Shown here: piece by piece, positions 11,423-22,593 of the stretch
How positions within the stretch are numbered: the stretch's first letter is position 1
Layout of the letters: each line of letters opens with the position of its first letter
From: Malania oleifera
Taxonomy: Eukaryota > Streptophyta > Magnoliopsida > Santalales > Ximeniaceae
DNA length: 64,000 bases
NCBI RefSeq assembly: GCF_029873635.1
Contig: NC_080425.1
Span: 39,063,390 to 39,127,389 of the forward strand
Direction: 5' to 3'
The notes under the pieces: generated by a model
Told to the model about the DNA's origin: nothing
The model's input: only the letters and a program-made list of their open reading frames with translations
The model's database searches: none
Position numbers and translations under genes: made by a program

Positions 11423-12089
11423 TCATTCTAAAAAACTTTAAGATCATCATTCATGAGTAAAGAAGGAAGTCAATCTAGGCATTTCAGTTGTTATGGTTTA
11501 GCACCAACAGTTGGTATATTAGTTTAGCACATACTCACCTCACCAATATGGAAACTAGTCCTAATAGGCTTTTAGAGCTATTTCTAGATAAATGAACAGT
11601 ACCTCTCCCTTTTATGATTATCAAAGGGGGAGAAATTTTGTGGTGTTTTATATGTGAGCGAAAAATGCATGTGGGTGAAAAATGCATGTGATGTTATGAA
11701 AGTTTAGTTTGCTTATTGTTTTATCCTATATGAACTTTCTATTAATGTATAATTGTGATAGCTCCAATGGATATGAAATGTTTTTATTATGACTTATATG
11801 CATATAGTAAGGGGGAGCAAATGTTAGCCTTATTTAATAATATGCATAAATTAAGGGGGAGCCTGAAATTATACCCTATAAAGAACACCAATGATTTGTC
11901 ATCATCAAAAAAGGGGAGATTGTTAGTCTTGGTGGCTACATGATCATTATTGTCTTGTTTTCATGATAATAATCCATTAGTGGTTCTAGGTGAACTAATC
12001 TTTGCATGTTAAGTTATGGAAAGTACAAACACAAATGCAAAGATTAAGTAAAATTTTAATAGGTTAGACTTCATCAAAAAGGGGGAGAT
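11423..12089 (+). mobile_element. Copia (Sire-like) 3' internal tail with multiple polypurine tracts
   Basis: This stretch has several polypurine runs typical of Sire-type 3' regions: caaagggggagaa near 11615, taagggggagca near 11810, taagggggagcc near 11854, aaaaggggagat at 11909-11920 and caaaaagggggagat at 12075-12089. Two of them are directly followed by LTR starts (tgttagtcttggtgg at 11921 and tgttagccttggtgg at 12090). The first LTR start runs for only about 150 bp before a second tail begins, which suggests a partial duplication. No long ORF is present. Confidence 0.6.
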
Positions 12090-13724
12090 TGTTAGCCTTG
12101 GTGGTTACATAATCATATCTAAAATGTTTTGATGATATTAATCTACTTGTGGCTTGTAGTGTGTCTTATCTTTGCAGATCATGTTTAGTACAGGTACAAG
12201 TGACAAATGCATGGAGTACTAGATCAAAGGCAAAGATTGGACTAAGTAGACGTCAAGTAAGAAAGATTAGATGGACACTCACTTGGAAAGGACTCAAGCA
12301 CATCCAATGAAGATTAATGTAGAATTTTATGTAATATGTTTTCTAAAGGGGCAAGTTTTCAAACATCTTGGTTTTACAAACCTTTACATACTTAGTCCTG
12401 ATTTGTTCAAACATGTTTTATGCCCTAAAGTCTTAAGAAAGTTAAGTATGTTTTGTAAAGGACATGCTAGTGTATAAGATATCAAAATAAGCTTTCTAGT
12501 GTGTTTTCATAAACAAGATATCTTATATTCAAAAGGAAACTCAATTGGACAAGTATTAATCTTCATTAGACTTAATATCTTTCATATACTTTTGTCCAAG
12601 AATAGTTTAAATCATTAAAAATATTTTTAAGCATGAAAAGCAGGGCATTAGTCGACTAATAGGGTCAATTCGTCAACTAATTAATCTAGTAGCCTATTGA
12701 GTTTCTGCCCAGTTGAATCGTCGATGAATTGGGGAGACTCGTTGACGAATGGGTTTGACTTGTCGATGAATTTTTCTAGTAGCTAAATCGAGTTTTCAAC
12801 CCAAGTGACTCATTGACAAAAAGGGGTAATTCGTCAACGACTGAGGGTGACTCATCGACGATTTGGTGCAATTCGTCAATGATTCATACCTATTTGTGAC
12901 GATTCGACTGGGCAGAAACTCAATTAGGCTACTACTTTAATTAGTCGACGAATTGACCCTATTAGTTGACAAATGCCCTATTTTTCATGCTTAAAAAGCT
13001 TTTTAATGATTTAAACCATTCTTGGACAAAAGTATATGAAAGATATTAAGTCTAGTGAAGATTAGTACTTGTCCAATTGAGTTTTCCTTTGAATATAAGA
13101 TATCTTGTTTATGAAAACACATTTGAGAGCTTATTTTGATGTCTTATACATTAGTATGTCCTTTATAAAAATATACTTAACTTTCTTGAGGCTTTAGGAC
13201 ATAAAACATGTTTTGACAAAACCGAGATTAAGTAAAAATTTATAAAACCAAGATGTTTGAAAACTTGTCCCTTTAGAAAACATATTTTTGTATAGGATTC
13301 TTTTGTCAACCTCTTTGTTTTTATCTTTGAAAACCATGAGTGTTGAATTTATGACTTAGTGAAATCCTAAAACTCTTGTGTCCTAGTATGCATGTGCAAT
13401 TGCTCAACTCTCCCTTAGAAATCATGTGAGAAACAAAACTGCAAGAGTTACAAAATATACTACCTCAAACACTTTCTATTACATACAATTCTACATTAAG
13501 CTTCCTTGAATGTGCTTGAGTCCTTTCCAAGTGAGTGTCCATCTGATCTTTCCCACTTGATGTCTACTCGGTCCGATCTTTGACTTTGATCTAGTACTCC
13601 ATGTATTTGTCATTTTGTTCCAGTACTATACATGATCTACAAAGATATGATACACTAGGAACCACAAATAGGTTAATATCATCAAAAGATAATAAATATG
13701 ATTATCTAGTCATCAAGGCTAACA
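12090..13724. repeat. Large inverted repeat B (LTR U3 head-to-head)
   Basis: It begins tgttagccttgg and ends ccttgatg...type reversed sequence catcaaggctaaca. The left arm, about 12090-12721, pairs with the right arm, about 12895-13724, almost throughout. The right arm has an additional segment of about 190 bp (about 13275-13465) absent on the left. The roughly 170-bp loop contains the TCGTCGACGA-type module. The whole could fold into a long hairpin. Small ORFs here are chance. Confidence 0.8.
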
Positions 13725-14349
13725 TTAAAAATAAGAGATAATAATTGACCACGAAAAATTAATTGAGACTCCTTCATCTTTCCCTTAACCATTTTATGTG
13801 CAATTAAAAAAATAAGATGCCCAATTTCATTTTTTTTGAGGATTTAATGGCTCTAATTGAATTAATTGCGAGGTTATCCTCAATTGGATTAAGTTTTCTT
13901 CCTTCCAAGGAAAGAAAAATTGTTATCAAATACCTTTATAGGACAAGGAATGGATTTTCTTGTTTTAAAATGGCCTTTTTTTTTTTGGAAAAAAGAGATA
14001 TCAAGTCAACCCTTATCCTTCTATTTTCTCTATAAAAAGAAGGTTAAACCCTGGAAAGAGAATAGGAGATATGTTTAATCAAGGGAGACTCATGTTTAGT
14101 CAAAAGAAGCTCATGTTTAATCAAGAAAACCATACGTTCATCTAAGAGAGGCACGCTTATTGAGAGAAAACAAAGGAGCTACACATAGGAGCTTGGAAAA
14201 GAATTCTCCAAGTTAAAATATTTTAGCGCACCTCTACTGAAGGATTAAAGGCTCAAGTGAAAGCTTGGAAAAGCAAGAGATGTATCTAAATTTCTTCCAA
14301 TTTCATGTATTTTGCATGCCTTTATAAATCTTGGATGGAAAATCAAACT
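13725..14349. other. Unclassified sequence left of the copia insertion
   Basis: AT-rich sequence without a convincing ORF. It contains short near-repeats of catgtttaatcaag / catgtttagtcaaaag at about 14068-14130. It was contiguous with 22594 onward before the copia element inserted, and may itself be LTR sequence. I cannot assign it. Confidence 0.4.
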
Positions 14350-14354
14350 ATATG

Positions 14355-16249
14355 TGTTAGCTTTGGTGCAATCCCAATAAGGGGGTGAATTGGAGATTTA
14401 AAAAATTTATCCCTAGGTCAACCAGTCTAACAACAGTAATACACAACCTAAGGTTAGTCTTTGCAATCATAAATAAAACATACACGTGCGGTAATATAAA
14501 GTGCGGAAAAAATAAATAGCACACACGATATGTTATTAAGGTTCGGCCAAAGTGCCTACGTCCCTGCCTTGGCTCACCAGCACAAGGATTCCACTACGGC
14601 TCACTTAACGGGTGAAGCGGCACCGTTTACTACTAGGTCAATTAGCAGGGCTGACCTTAACCTACAACCGCACCTTACCAGGATGGTGCACCTAACTTTC
14701 CTAACCTAGTATAAACCAATCCGAGACTATTCAGTAGGGCTAGTCTCCCTCTTCAGGCCCACGCCTAAAATACAACAAATGTAATACAAATTTTGCATAC
14801 AAATAAATGTTTCTTAACTAAGCAGACTATGTACCACAATTCAGCACAGTATAATCAATCAACCACGCATTAACAGTATAGGAATTGTAATTTCGGTGAT
14901 GTAATTTTATGCAAGTAACACTCAGCAATGTATAATCTTAAATATGCTCAAGAGTGTTCTAACAAGCTAATATTTGAAAAAAAAAATATAACAAATTTCA
15001 ATAATAGATTAGGGTTTCAAAGATGTTGGCAACAATATTCAAATCAATTCAAAAATATTTTCATTAATGAAATAAGCACAAGAGTTGTTTGAAAAATATA
15101 ACTTGTAAAAACTTTACACACAAAAATTATTGCTTTAAAGAATCTTGCAATAACAATGCTAAGATCCTCAAGCTAATGAGTTTTTCCCAACACAAGATTT
15201 ATCAAGTTAAATCTGTGGGAAACACTCTTGCTTAACTCTCAAAAATCAAACAATCAACAACCACAAATATGAGAGTTTTAAGCAATGTAAAAGAAAGCAC
15301 TAACACATTTAAGAACTCTCACAATGCTTGAATGATCAAGGAAATGAGTGTATGAGATTATTTGGAAGTAGTATAGGCAAAATAGGCTAGTTGAATTTGA
15401 GAGGATTTTTCACTAATGATATTGCTAATTTTTTTTTAATCTTCACAAATGAGACCTTATTTATAGAAGTAGGGCAAATTATAACCATTAAGGACATGGG
15501 GGGAGTTATTAATATTGTTTTAAAACCATTAAGAAATATTAACCCCGTTTAACCGTGCTAAATCTTTGTAAAAATAAAACAACCCAAGAGTTTTTGGGTG
15601 GTTGAACCACGGTTCGGTCGCCCGAATAGAGATAATGAAAAAAGTCAGTTATTGAAGTTCGGTCACCTGAGCATGGGTTCAGTTTGCTGAACCAAGGCAA
15701 TTTCCACACTATCCAAGATTCGAGTGCCCAGTCTGAAAATTGGTTAATCGAACTCATGTTTTCAGTCGACCATGGACGATACGTGTATTTTAGTTCGGTT
15801 TACCGAACTCAGGTCAACATGTTGATCGGTCCACGGTTTGGGTGCCCGAGGTGTTTTGAACACCACGGGTTCAGTCGCCTGACCTCTCACAGATTTTTGC
15901 TATTAAGTCCAATTCATTTCAATTTATTCCCCTGATAATGTAAGTGATTATGCGGACTATTTTGTGCATTTGTGTATGGACCTAAGGGCCTTCTATGGTC
16001 TTTAAGCTTACAATAACCTACATGCATGATAAGTAGAGATTATTACAAACATTTTCCTATATTTACTATTATAGACCCGAATAGCGCCATAAAATGAATT
16101 ACAGCATAAAATAATCTTCAAGGTGTTCACGCTTTACTTCATGTGTCATCAATTGATCTGCTAATATAAACATGCACACAAATTAGATATCTATCAAATA
16201 CTTGAGTATTTGTCATTATCAAAACCGGGTATGACCTATAAGGTCAACA
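14355..16249 (-). repeat. 3' LTR of the copia element
   Basis: 1895 bp, collinear with 20543-22588 but shorter by two segments (equivalents of about 21301-21390 and about 22035-22105). It contains aggttcggccaaagtgccta near 14540 and a cluster of ttcggtcg/ccgaac words at about 15605-15880. Confidence 0.93.
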
Positions 16250-16268
16250 TTCTCCCCCTTTTTGATGA
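16250..16268 (-). other. Polypurine tract of the copia element
   Basis: On the minus strand atcaaaaagggggagaa directly precedes the LTR start TGTTGACC. Confidence 0.85.
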
Positions 16269-18176
16269 TGACAAATACACCATGTAAAAAGTGCGTATAA
16301 CCTTGAAAGGCTCCCCCCGACAATATGTATAATGTTAAAGATTTATCAATGCAAACAATTTTTCAAGTACTACCCAATTTGTGCCTCTTCGCTTCTCCCC
16401 CTTTTGGAAATAGCAAAAAGGGTTATGAAACATATAAAACATGTAGTCATAGGCATTGGGTATGATACATTAATATACAAGATAAATTTGGGAGATTTTT
16501 TGAAATTTTGGCAACATGCCTTTTGAAAATAGGGCATTTTCCCAAAAATACCTATATAGAAGTGACATGTTTTGAGTTTTAAAATTAACAGTTTATCCAA
16601 AACTACTTAACCCAAACAATCTAGTGTGATCAAGACATAAAACATAAAGATAATTATCAATCATGCAATAGATATGAAAATCATGCATTTCAAATCACGA
16701 CCAAATTCATAAAGTCTAAAGTAATGACAGGTTTAGCAATTAAGCACACAAACTATATAATTGGTCATTTAAAGATTTAAATGACATGAAAATAGAATTA
16801 GACCATAAATATGCACAGCCCATTGCAATTGAAACATATCATAAAACCAGTGAAAGATATTAGTTTAAAGCACGCGGCATATGATAGCAAATAGTTGGAT
16901 TGAACACAAACACAGTTTAACTAATTCGCATGCATTTTTCATATGAAGTTATCGAACCAGCTATGCAATTTTATAACATATATATGTATATAATAATAAA
17001 TATATATCCTCCTTTGATATTTGAAAAAAAAAATACTAGGGATGTGCTTGCTGAAAAAGAGACTTTAATTTAAAACAAACAAGCACAAATTTTCTAGTTT
17101 GTCAATTGAGAACGTACTAACATACAACCAGAAAACCACAACCATAATGATCCAAAAAAAACATTTATCAGTCACATGCAAGATCATATGGAAAACACAA
17201 ACAACATGTGGCAAAGCAATATATATCAACTTAAGATTTTCACAAAGATCATTTCATTTAAGCACATGTCACACTTGATTCAAAACGGAACTAAGCTAAA
17301 TATATTGAAGAGCATAACAGAATTGGATTTTATGTTTAAATGCTCCCCCCTTTCAATTTGAATTATAGCTTATATGAAATAAACTACTTATACTCATCAA
17401 GATTGATTTCACAAAGTAAGTCAAGAGTATAAGTTATTCATTTTAAATCCTTTAATCCAATCATACAGATGATTTATCAACTATATTGTTATTAGTATGG
17501 TCATCCCTATAGGCCTCATATGCATCTTAGAAAATATATTAAGGCGTGAACTAATACTCATAACCTAAAACAATCCATATCTATTCATAGGCCTTTAAAC
17601 ACTAGATATGATGTTTAGGGTTTTCTGAAGAGCCTCAATATTCAAGAATGTGAATTGATGCATATGAATCTTTTACGTTCCTTTTCTAGGGATGGAGCTC
17701 AGCTCCCCTAAGTGCGTACTTAAGCATGCATTTTCATATAAGGATGATGATTAAATGTTTAGTTAACTTTCACACATCCTTTCAAGAACATTTTAGCATG
17801 CATTTTATCCTTATCATCTTGGCATATGGTTTTAATTTGGGAAAAACCTAACAAAATTTCGGCAGCATGCCGACTGTAAATTGAACATTTCCCAAATTTT
17901 CATGCACCAACACCTAAAATATTCAAGCAACAATTTTCAATTTTAAGCATGCAAGAACCTATATCCACTACCAGCATGCAATTCACATCAACTGCATCTG
18001 ACATGCAAGAGGCATTCTAAACTAAGCATGTAATCAGGTAAAAATCAACAAATGATACAAAAGATCAACTATCCACTAGAAGATATACTCATTTAACGCA
18101 TAATGAATAGTAGGAATTCAGTGCTTTTCGTATGAAGGCATATGGGCATAAAAGATAAAAATCATAAGAGCATTTA

Positions 18177-18222
<46 letters not shown>

Positions 18223-19000
18223 TTATGAAGATAAATACTCCCCTTGAGTTATGCACTTATTCAATTTATGTCTTTTCTTAATTATCTACTTTCTTTAGCC
18301 AAGGTTATTAAGATTTTCGATGAATTTAGACTTGGCATGAATGCATTAGGCACAAAGGACCAAAAGGTCACAATGAATATTTCTTTCAAAGTCATAAGCC
18401 TATAATGCCTCTTCTCTTATGAATTTCAATATGTAAGATGCCCCAAGTTGAAATGGCTTTTGATTTAAACTACATGTGCATAGGTCTACTTGAATTTTAT
18501 ACATTCATCTAGATTGAGACCTAGGCGATCATATTAGCCATTCAACTCATCTCTAAGTATATAAAGCTCTAATAGGTTTGTCTTAAAGTTTGAGAGCTTT
18601 GCGTAAGAAGTGGATTAAATACTCTTAAGGATTAAAAGTTTCTGTTATGTTTGAAGGGTATTCAATATTAGTGGACATGATTTAAGATATTTGCATGGAA
18701 TAGAATGATTAAAAATTTATTAGGCTTTTAAGGCTCCAAGATGAATTTAAGATCAAACGATGCTTAATATATGTAATTCATTTCCTAAAGCTCAGTCTTA
18801 TGCAATGGACACCAGTTGCTTAACTTAGGATGTTTATTTTTAAGCATGAGTTAAGCATTTAGAATTATTTACCTGACAAAGATGTCATGTCCATTTTGAA
18901 GTGGATTTTCATTCAAGTATGTTATGGCCAATGTTTTCATTTTTTTTATCCAATCATTATGATATATATGTGTGTGTTAAGTTTAAATTGGATATTTTAT
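16269..19000 (-). other. Copia internal region lacking pol
   Basis: AT-rich sequence where pol would be expected. I see no copia integrase, RT or RNase H motif on either strand. It holds only chance ORFs under 80 codons and a GT microsatellite. Small polypurine runs (reverse of ctcccccc, near 16312 and 17342) resemble the noncoding 3' region of Sire-type elements. Confidence 0.6.
18179..18218. repeat. (GT)n microsatellite
   Basis: A pure GT run of about 40 bp inside the copia internal region, followed by tatatt. Confidence 0.95.
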
Positions 19001-19079
19001 CTGAAATTGCATAATGGCTAGATTTTCCAATGTTCTTAGCATATAGTGAAAGTGTATAATGAATGCTTATACTAAGATT

Positions 19080-20489
19080 TAACATTTTAAGCATAGACCA
19101 CTTCGTAGGCTAATAGACATCACTCCCCAAAAATCTAGAACCTAAGAAAAGCATTTATGTAACTCCAATTGGACTTATTTCCTCCTTAAGTTCTAATGAG
19201 TTTCCTTTCTTTACAACTCATACCATTTTTCTATCTTTGAGTTTTGATGGGTTAGGACTAGGTGGTACTTTGACTCTCCAGACCTATTTGCATTTTACAC
19301 CTTTCCTTTTAAACGAGCAATCAAATTTTATGTGTTCCTTCTTTTTACACAATGCACAAAAGGTGTGGATATAAGGGCTGGAGTAGGTACTAGCATAGTA
19401 TTTTGATGCTCTTACAAAGTACCCCATATATAGGTTATTTCTTTTCTTATTTTCAATCTCATTATAACTATACCTTCCTTATCTAAAGTCATCTTTTGTG
19501 AACCTAACAACTTTTTAAAGTTGTCCTTGCCTCTAGTGAACATATAGATGATCTTCTCTTGGTCTTCTATTTTCTTTTCTAGATCTTACATTTTTGAATC
19601 TTTCAAGTCTTTGCAAACACTTTGTAATTTTATGAATTCATTGGACATTGTGTTCGTTTTGCACTCAAGTTCTGAAATGAGAAGAACCTTTTTATTATCA
19701 CTTGAGATTTGAGATCTTACAACATTCAAATCTTTTTCTAATTTTTCATTCTTGTTTACTAATTATTTGATTTTTACATCATTTTCCCTTTCAACAAGAA
19801 ATTTTGATTCACATTCTTTCAAAGATGCCTCATACTTATTTTTCAAAGTAGTATATCTTTTGTTAGCTTTAACAAATGACTTATGCATTCTAATATATTC
19901 AATTTGCAATTCTTCATAAGTAGGCATGCTCTCACTATCAGTACTATCACATGATTCAGTATCAGATGCATCATTCAAATCATCACATGAATCATTACCA
20001 GGATTATCTGATAACATAGGAGGAGACAGGTTTACCTCATCTTTGGTTAGAGCTATGGCACGATTTACCTCCTTCAAGATCCGTAGAGCTTGAATCACAA
20101 GGAGTGATCGCCTTTTCCTACGTAGTTGCTCCATATCTCCTTTCAAGTTCCTCCCATATCTCCTTAACACTATCACATGTCATAACCTCATAAAGAACAT
20201 GAAAATCTAAAGCATGCAGCAAGGTGTTCAAGGAATCAAAATTTATTTACACTAAGTTCCTATCATTATCATTCAGCTCAAATTTAGATTTAGGAATATC
20301 AACACCATCAATGATTTTTACTAGAATACTATCTCCTTGTGCAATAACCCCCCAGAACCTCCAATTTACAGCTTCAACAAATATGGTCATCCTAAATTTC
20401 CATACAGCGAAATTTTCACAGCTAAATACTGGAGGGTTCGTGACTAACCTTCTCTCACATGAAGGGGATGCACCAACATGAGCCATCAT
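19080..20489 (-). pseudogene. gag: Sire-like copia gag pseudogene
   Basis: The start MMAHVGASPSCE at 20489 (minus) leads into the copia gag core PPVFSCENFAVWKFRM (about residues 20-35), which binds nucleic acid and assembles the particle. After frame breaks the frame 20176-19763 encodes an acidic stretch (NDASDTESCDSTDSESMP) and a coiled-coil. The coiled-coil continues through a stop with LEKKIEDQEKIIYMF and DNFKKLLGSQKM. The zinc knuckle C-x2-C-x4-H-x4-C lies at 19317-19358 (CALCKKKEHIKFDC). Frameshifts near 20240 and 20180 and several stops disable it. The long coiled-coil with the LLGSQKM motif fits the Sire lineage. Confidence 0.8.
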
Positions 20490-20524
20490 GATCTTTTTAC
20501 CAATTAACTGTTAAGTCTAAGTAA

Positions 20525-20542
20525 CGTGGCTCTGATACCAAT
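20525..20542 (-). other. Primer-binding site of the copia element
   Basis: gtggctctgataccaatt here is, on the minus strand, aattggtatcagagccac, matching the initiator-Met tRNA primer site. It touches the right LTR and therefore defines it as the 5' LTR. Confidence 0.9.
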
Positions 20543-22588
20543 TGTTAACTTTGGTGCAATCCTAAGAAGGGGGGTGAATTGGAGATTTAAAAAATTTATC
20601 CCTAGGTCAACCAGTCTAGTAGCAGTAATACACAACCTAGGGTCAATCTATGCAATCATAAATAAAACATTTCTATGCTATCATAAATAAAACATACACG
20701 TGCGGTAATATAAAGTGTGGAAAAAATAAATAGCACACACGATATGTTATCGAGGTTCGGCCAAAGTGCTTACATCTCCACCTTGGCTCACCAGCACAAA
20801 GATTCCACTACGGCTTACTTAATGGGTGGAGCAGCACCATTTACAACCGAGTCAATTAGCGGGGTTGACCTCAACCTACAACCGCACCTTACCGGGATGG
20901 TGAACCTAACTTTCCTAACCGGGTCTAAGCCAATTTGGGACAATTCAGTAAGGCTAGTCTCCCTTTTCAATCCCACGCATGGAATACAACAAATGTAATA
21001 CAAATTTTGCGTACAAATAAATGCTTCTTAACTAAGCAGACTATGTACCACAATTCAGCACAGTATAATCAATCAACCACCCATCAACAATATAGGAATT
21101 GTAAGCTCGGTGATGTGATTTTGTGCAAGCAACACTTGGCAATGTAGAATCTCAAATATGCTCAAGAGTGTTCTAACAAGCTAATCATTGAAACAAGATA
21201 TAATAAATCTCAATAATAGATTAGGGTTTCAAAGATGCTAGCAACAATATTCAAACCAACTCAAAAATATTTTCCTTAATGAAATAAGCACAAGAATTAT
21301 TTGAAAAATATAGCTTGTAAAAACTTTGCACACAAAAATTATTGCTTAAAGGAATTTGAAAAATATAGCTTGTAAAAACTTTACACACAAAAATTATTGC
21401 TTTAAAGAATCTTGCAATAACAATGCTAAGATCCTCAAGCTAATGAGTTTTTCCCAACACAAGATTTATCAAGTTAAATCTGTGGGAAACACTCTTGCTT
21501 AACTCTCAAAAATCAAACAATCAACAACCACAAATATGAGAGTTTTAAGCAATGTAAAAGAAAGCACTAGCACATTTAGGAACTCTCACAATGCTTGAAT
21601 GATCAAGGAAATGAGTGTATGAGAGTATTTGGAAGTAGTATAGGCAAAATAGGCTGGTTGAATTTGAGAGGATTTTTCACTAATGATATTGCTAATCTTT
21701 TTTTAATCTTCACAAATGAGGCCCTATTTATAGAAGTAGGGCAAATTATAACCATTAAGGACATGGAGGGAATTATTAATATTGTTTTAAAACCATTAAG
21801 AAATATTAACCCCATTTAACCATACTTAACTGCAAAAAAAATAAAACAACTCGAGAGTTTTTGGGTGGCTAAACCACGGTTCAGTCGCCTGAATAGAGAT
21901 AATGAAAAAAGTTAGTTTTTGAAGTTTGGTCACCTGAGCATGGATTCATTTCGTTGAACCAAGGTGATTTCCACACTATACGAGATTCAGGTGCTCGATC
22001 TGAAGTTCGGTTAACAGAACTCTTGTATTTGGTTGCCCGAGGATGATTTGAACGCTGAGGTTTAGGTTGCCGAGTTGTTGGGAAAGGTCATATCAGCGGT
22101 TTGATCAACCGTAGACGATATATGTATTTTAGTTCAATTTTTCGAACTTGGGTCAACATATTGATCGATCCATGGTTTGGGTGCCCGAGGTGTTTTGAAC
22201 ACCACAGGTTCAGTCACCCGACCTCTCATAGATTTTGCATATTAAGTCCAATTCATTTCAATTGATTCCCCTGATAATGTAAGTGATTAAGGGCACTATT
22301 TTGTACATTTGTGTAAGGACCTAAGGGCCTTCTAAGGTCTTTAATCTTACAATAACCTACATGCATGATATGTAGAGATTATTATAGACCTTTTCCTATA
22401 TTTACTATTACAGACCCGAATTGTGTCATAAAATGAATTACAACATAAAAATATCTTCAGGGTCTTCGTGCTTTACTTCATGTGCCATCAATTGATCTAC
22501 TAATATAAACCTACACACAAATTAGATATTCATCAAATACTTGAGTATTTGTCATTATCAAAATTTGGTATGACCTATGAGGTCAACA
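20543..22588 (-). repeat. 5' LTR of the copia element
   Basis: 2046 bp, matching 14355-16249 with additional internal segments. It includes ggttcggccaaagtgctta near 20754 and repeated ttcggtt/accgaac-like words at about 21875-22225. ORFs in it are shadows with no conserved domain. Confidence 0.93.
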
Positions 22589-22593
22589 ATATG

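Larger units (their letters stand above)
9540..13724. mobile_element. Rearranged Sire-like copia LTR complex with two inverted repeats
   Basis: The segment consists of pieces of one LTR family in both orientations, plus a copia-type 3' internal tail. The U3 start (tgttagccttggtg) appears at 12090 on the plus strand and its reverse complement ends at 13724. The promoter and transcribed part, with a TATA-like box, appears forward at 10786-11422 and reversed at 9827-10656. A module of about 120 bp with several TCGTCGACGA-like words joins the parts (10788-10908, 12761-12882 and, reversed, 9627-9760 and 10527-10640). I infer nested or inverted insertions of the same retrotransposon, or rearranged reverse transcripts. 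No coding domain was found. Confidence 0.6.
14355..22588 (-). mobile_element. Complete Ty1/copia Sire-like element without pol (non-autonomous)
   Basis: LTRs at 14355-16249 and 20543-22588 start TGTTGACC and end AAGCTAACA/AAGTTAACA on the minus strand. The flanking five bases are atatg on both sides (14350-14354 and 22589-22593), a perfect target-site duplication. The primer site (aattggtatcagagccac on the minus strand) abuts the right LTR and a polypurine tract abuts the left LTR, so the element runs right to left. The 4.3-kb internal part holds a broken gag with a Sire-like coiled-coil and zinc knuckle. I find no protease, integrase, RT or RNase H. It would have depended on enzymes from a related copy. 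Confidence 0.92.
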
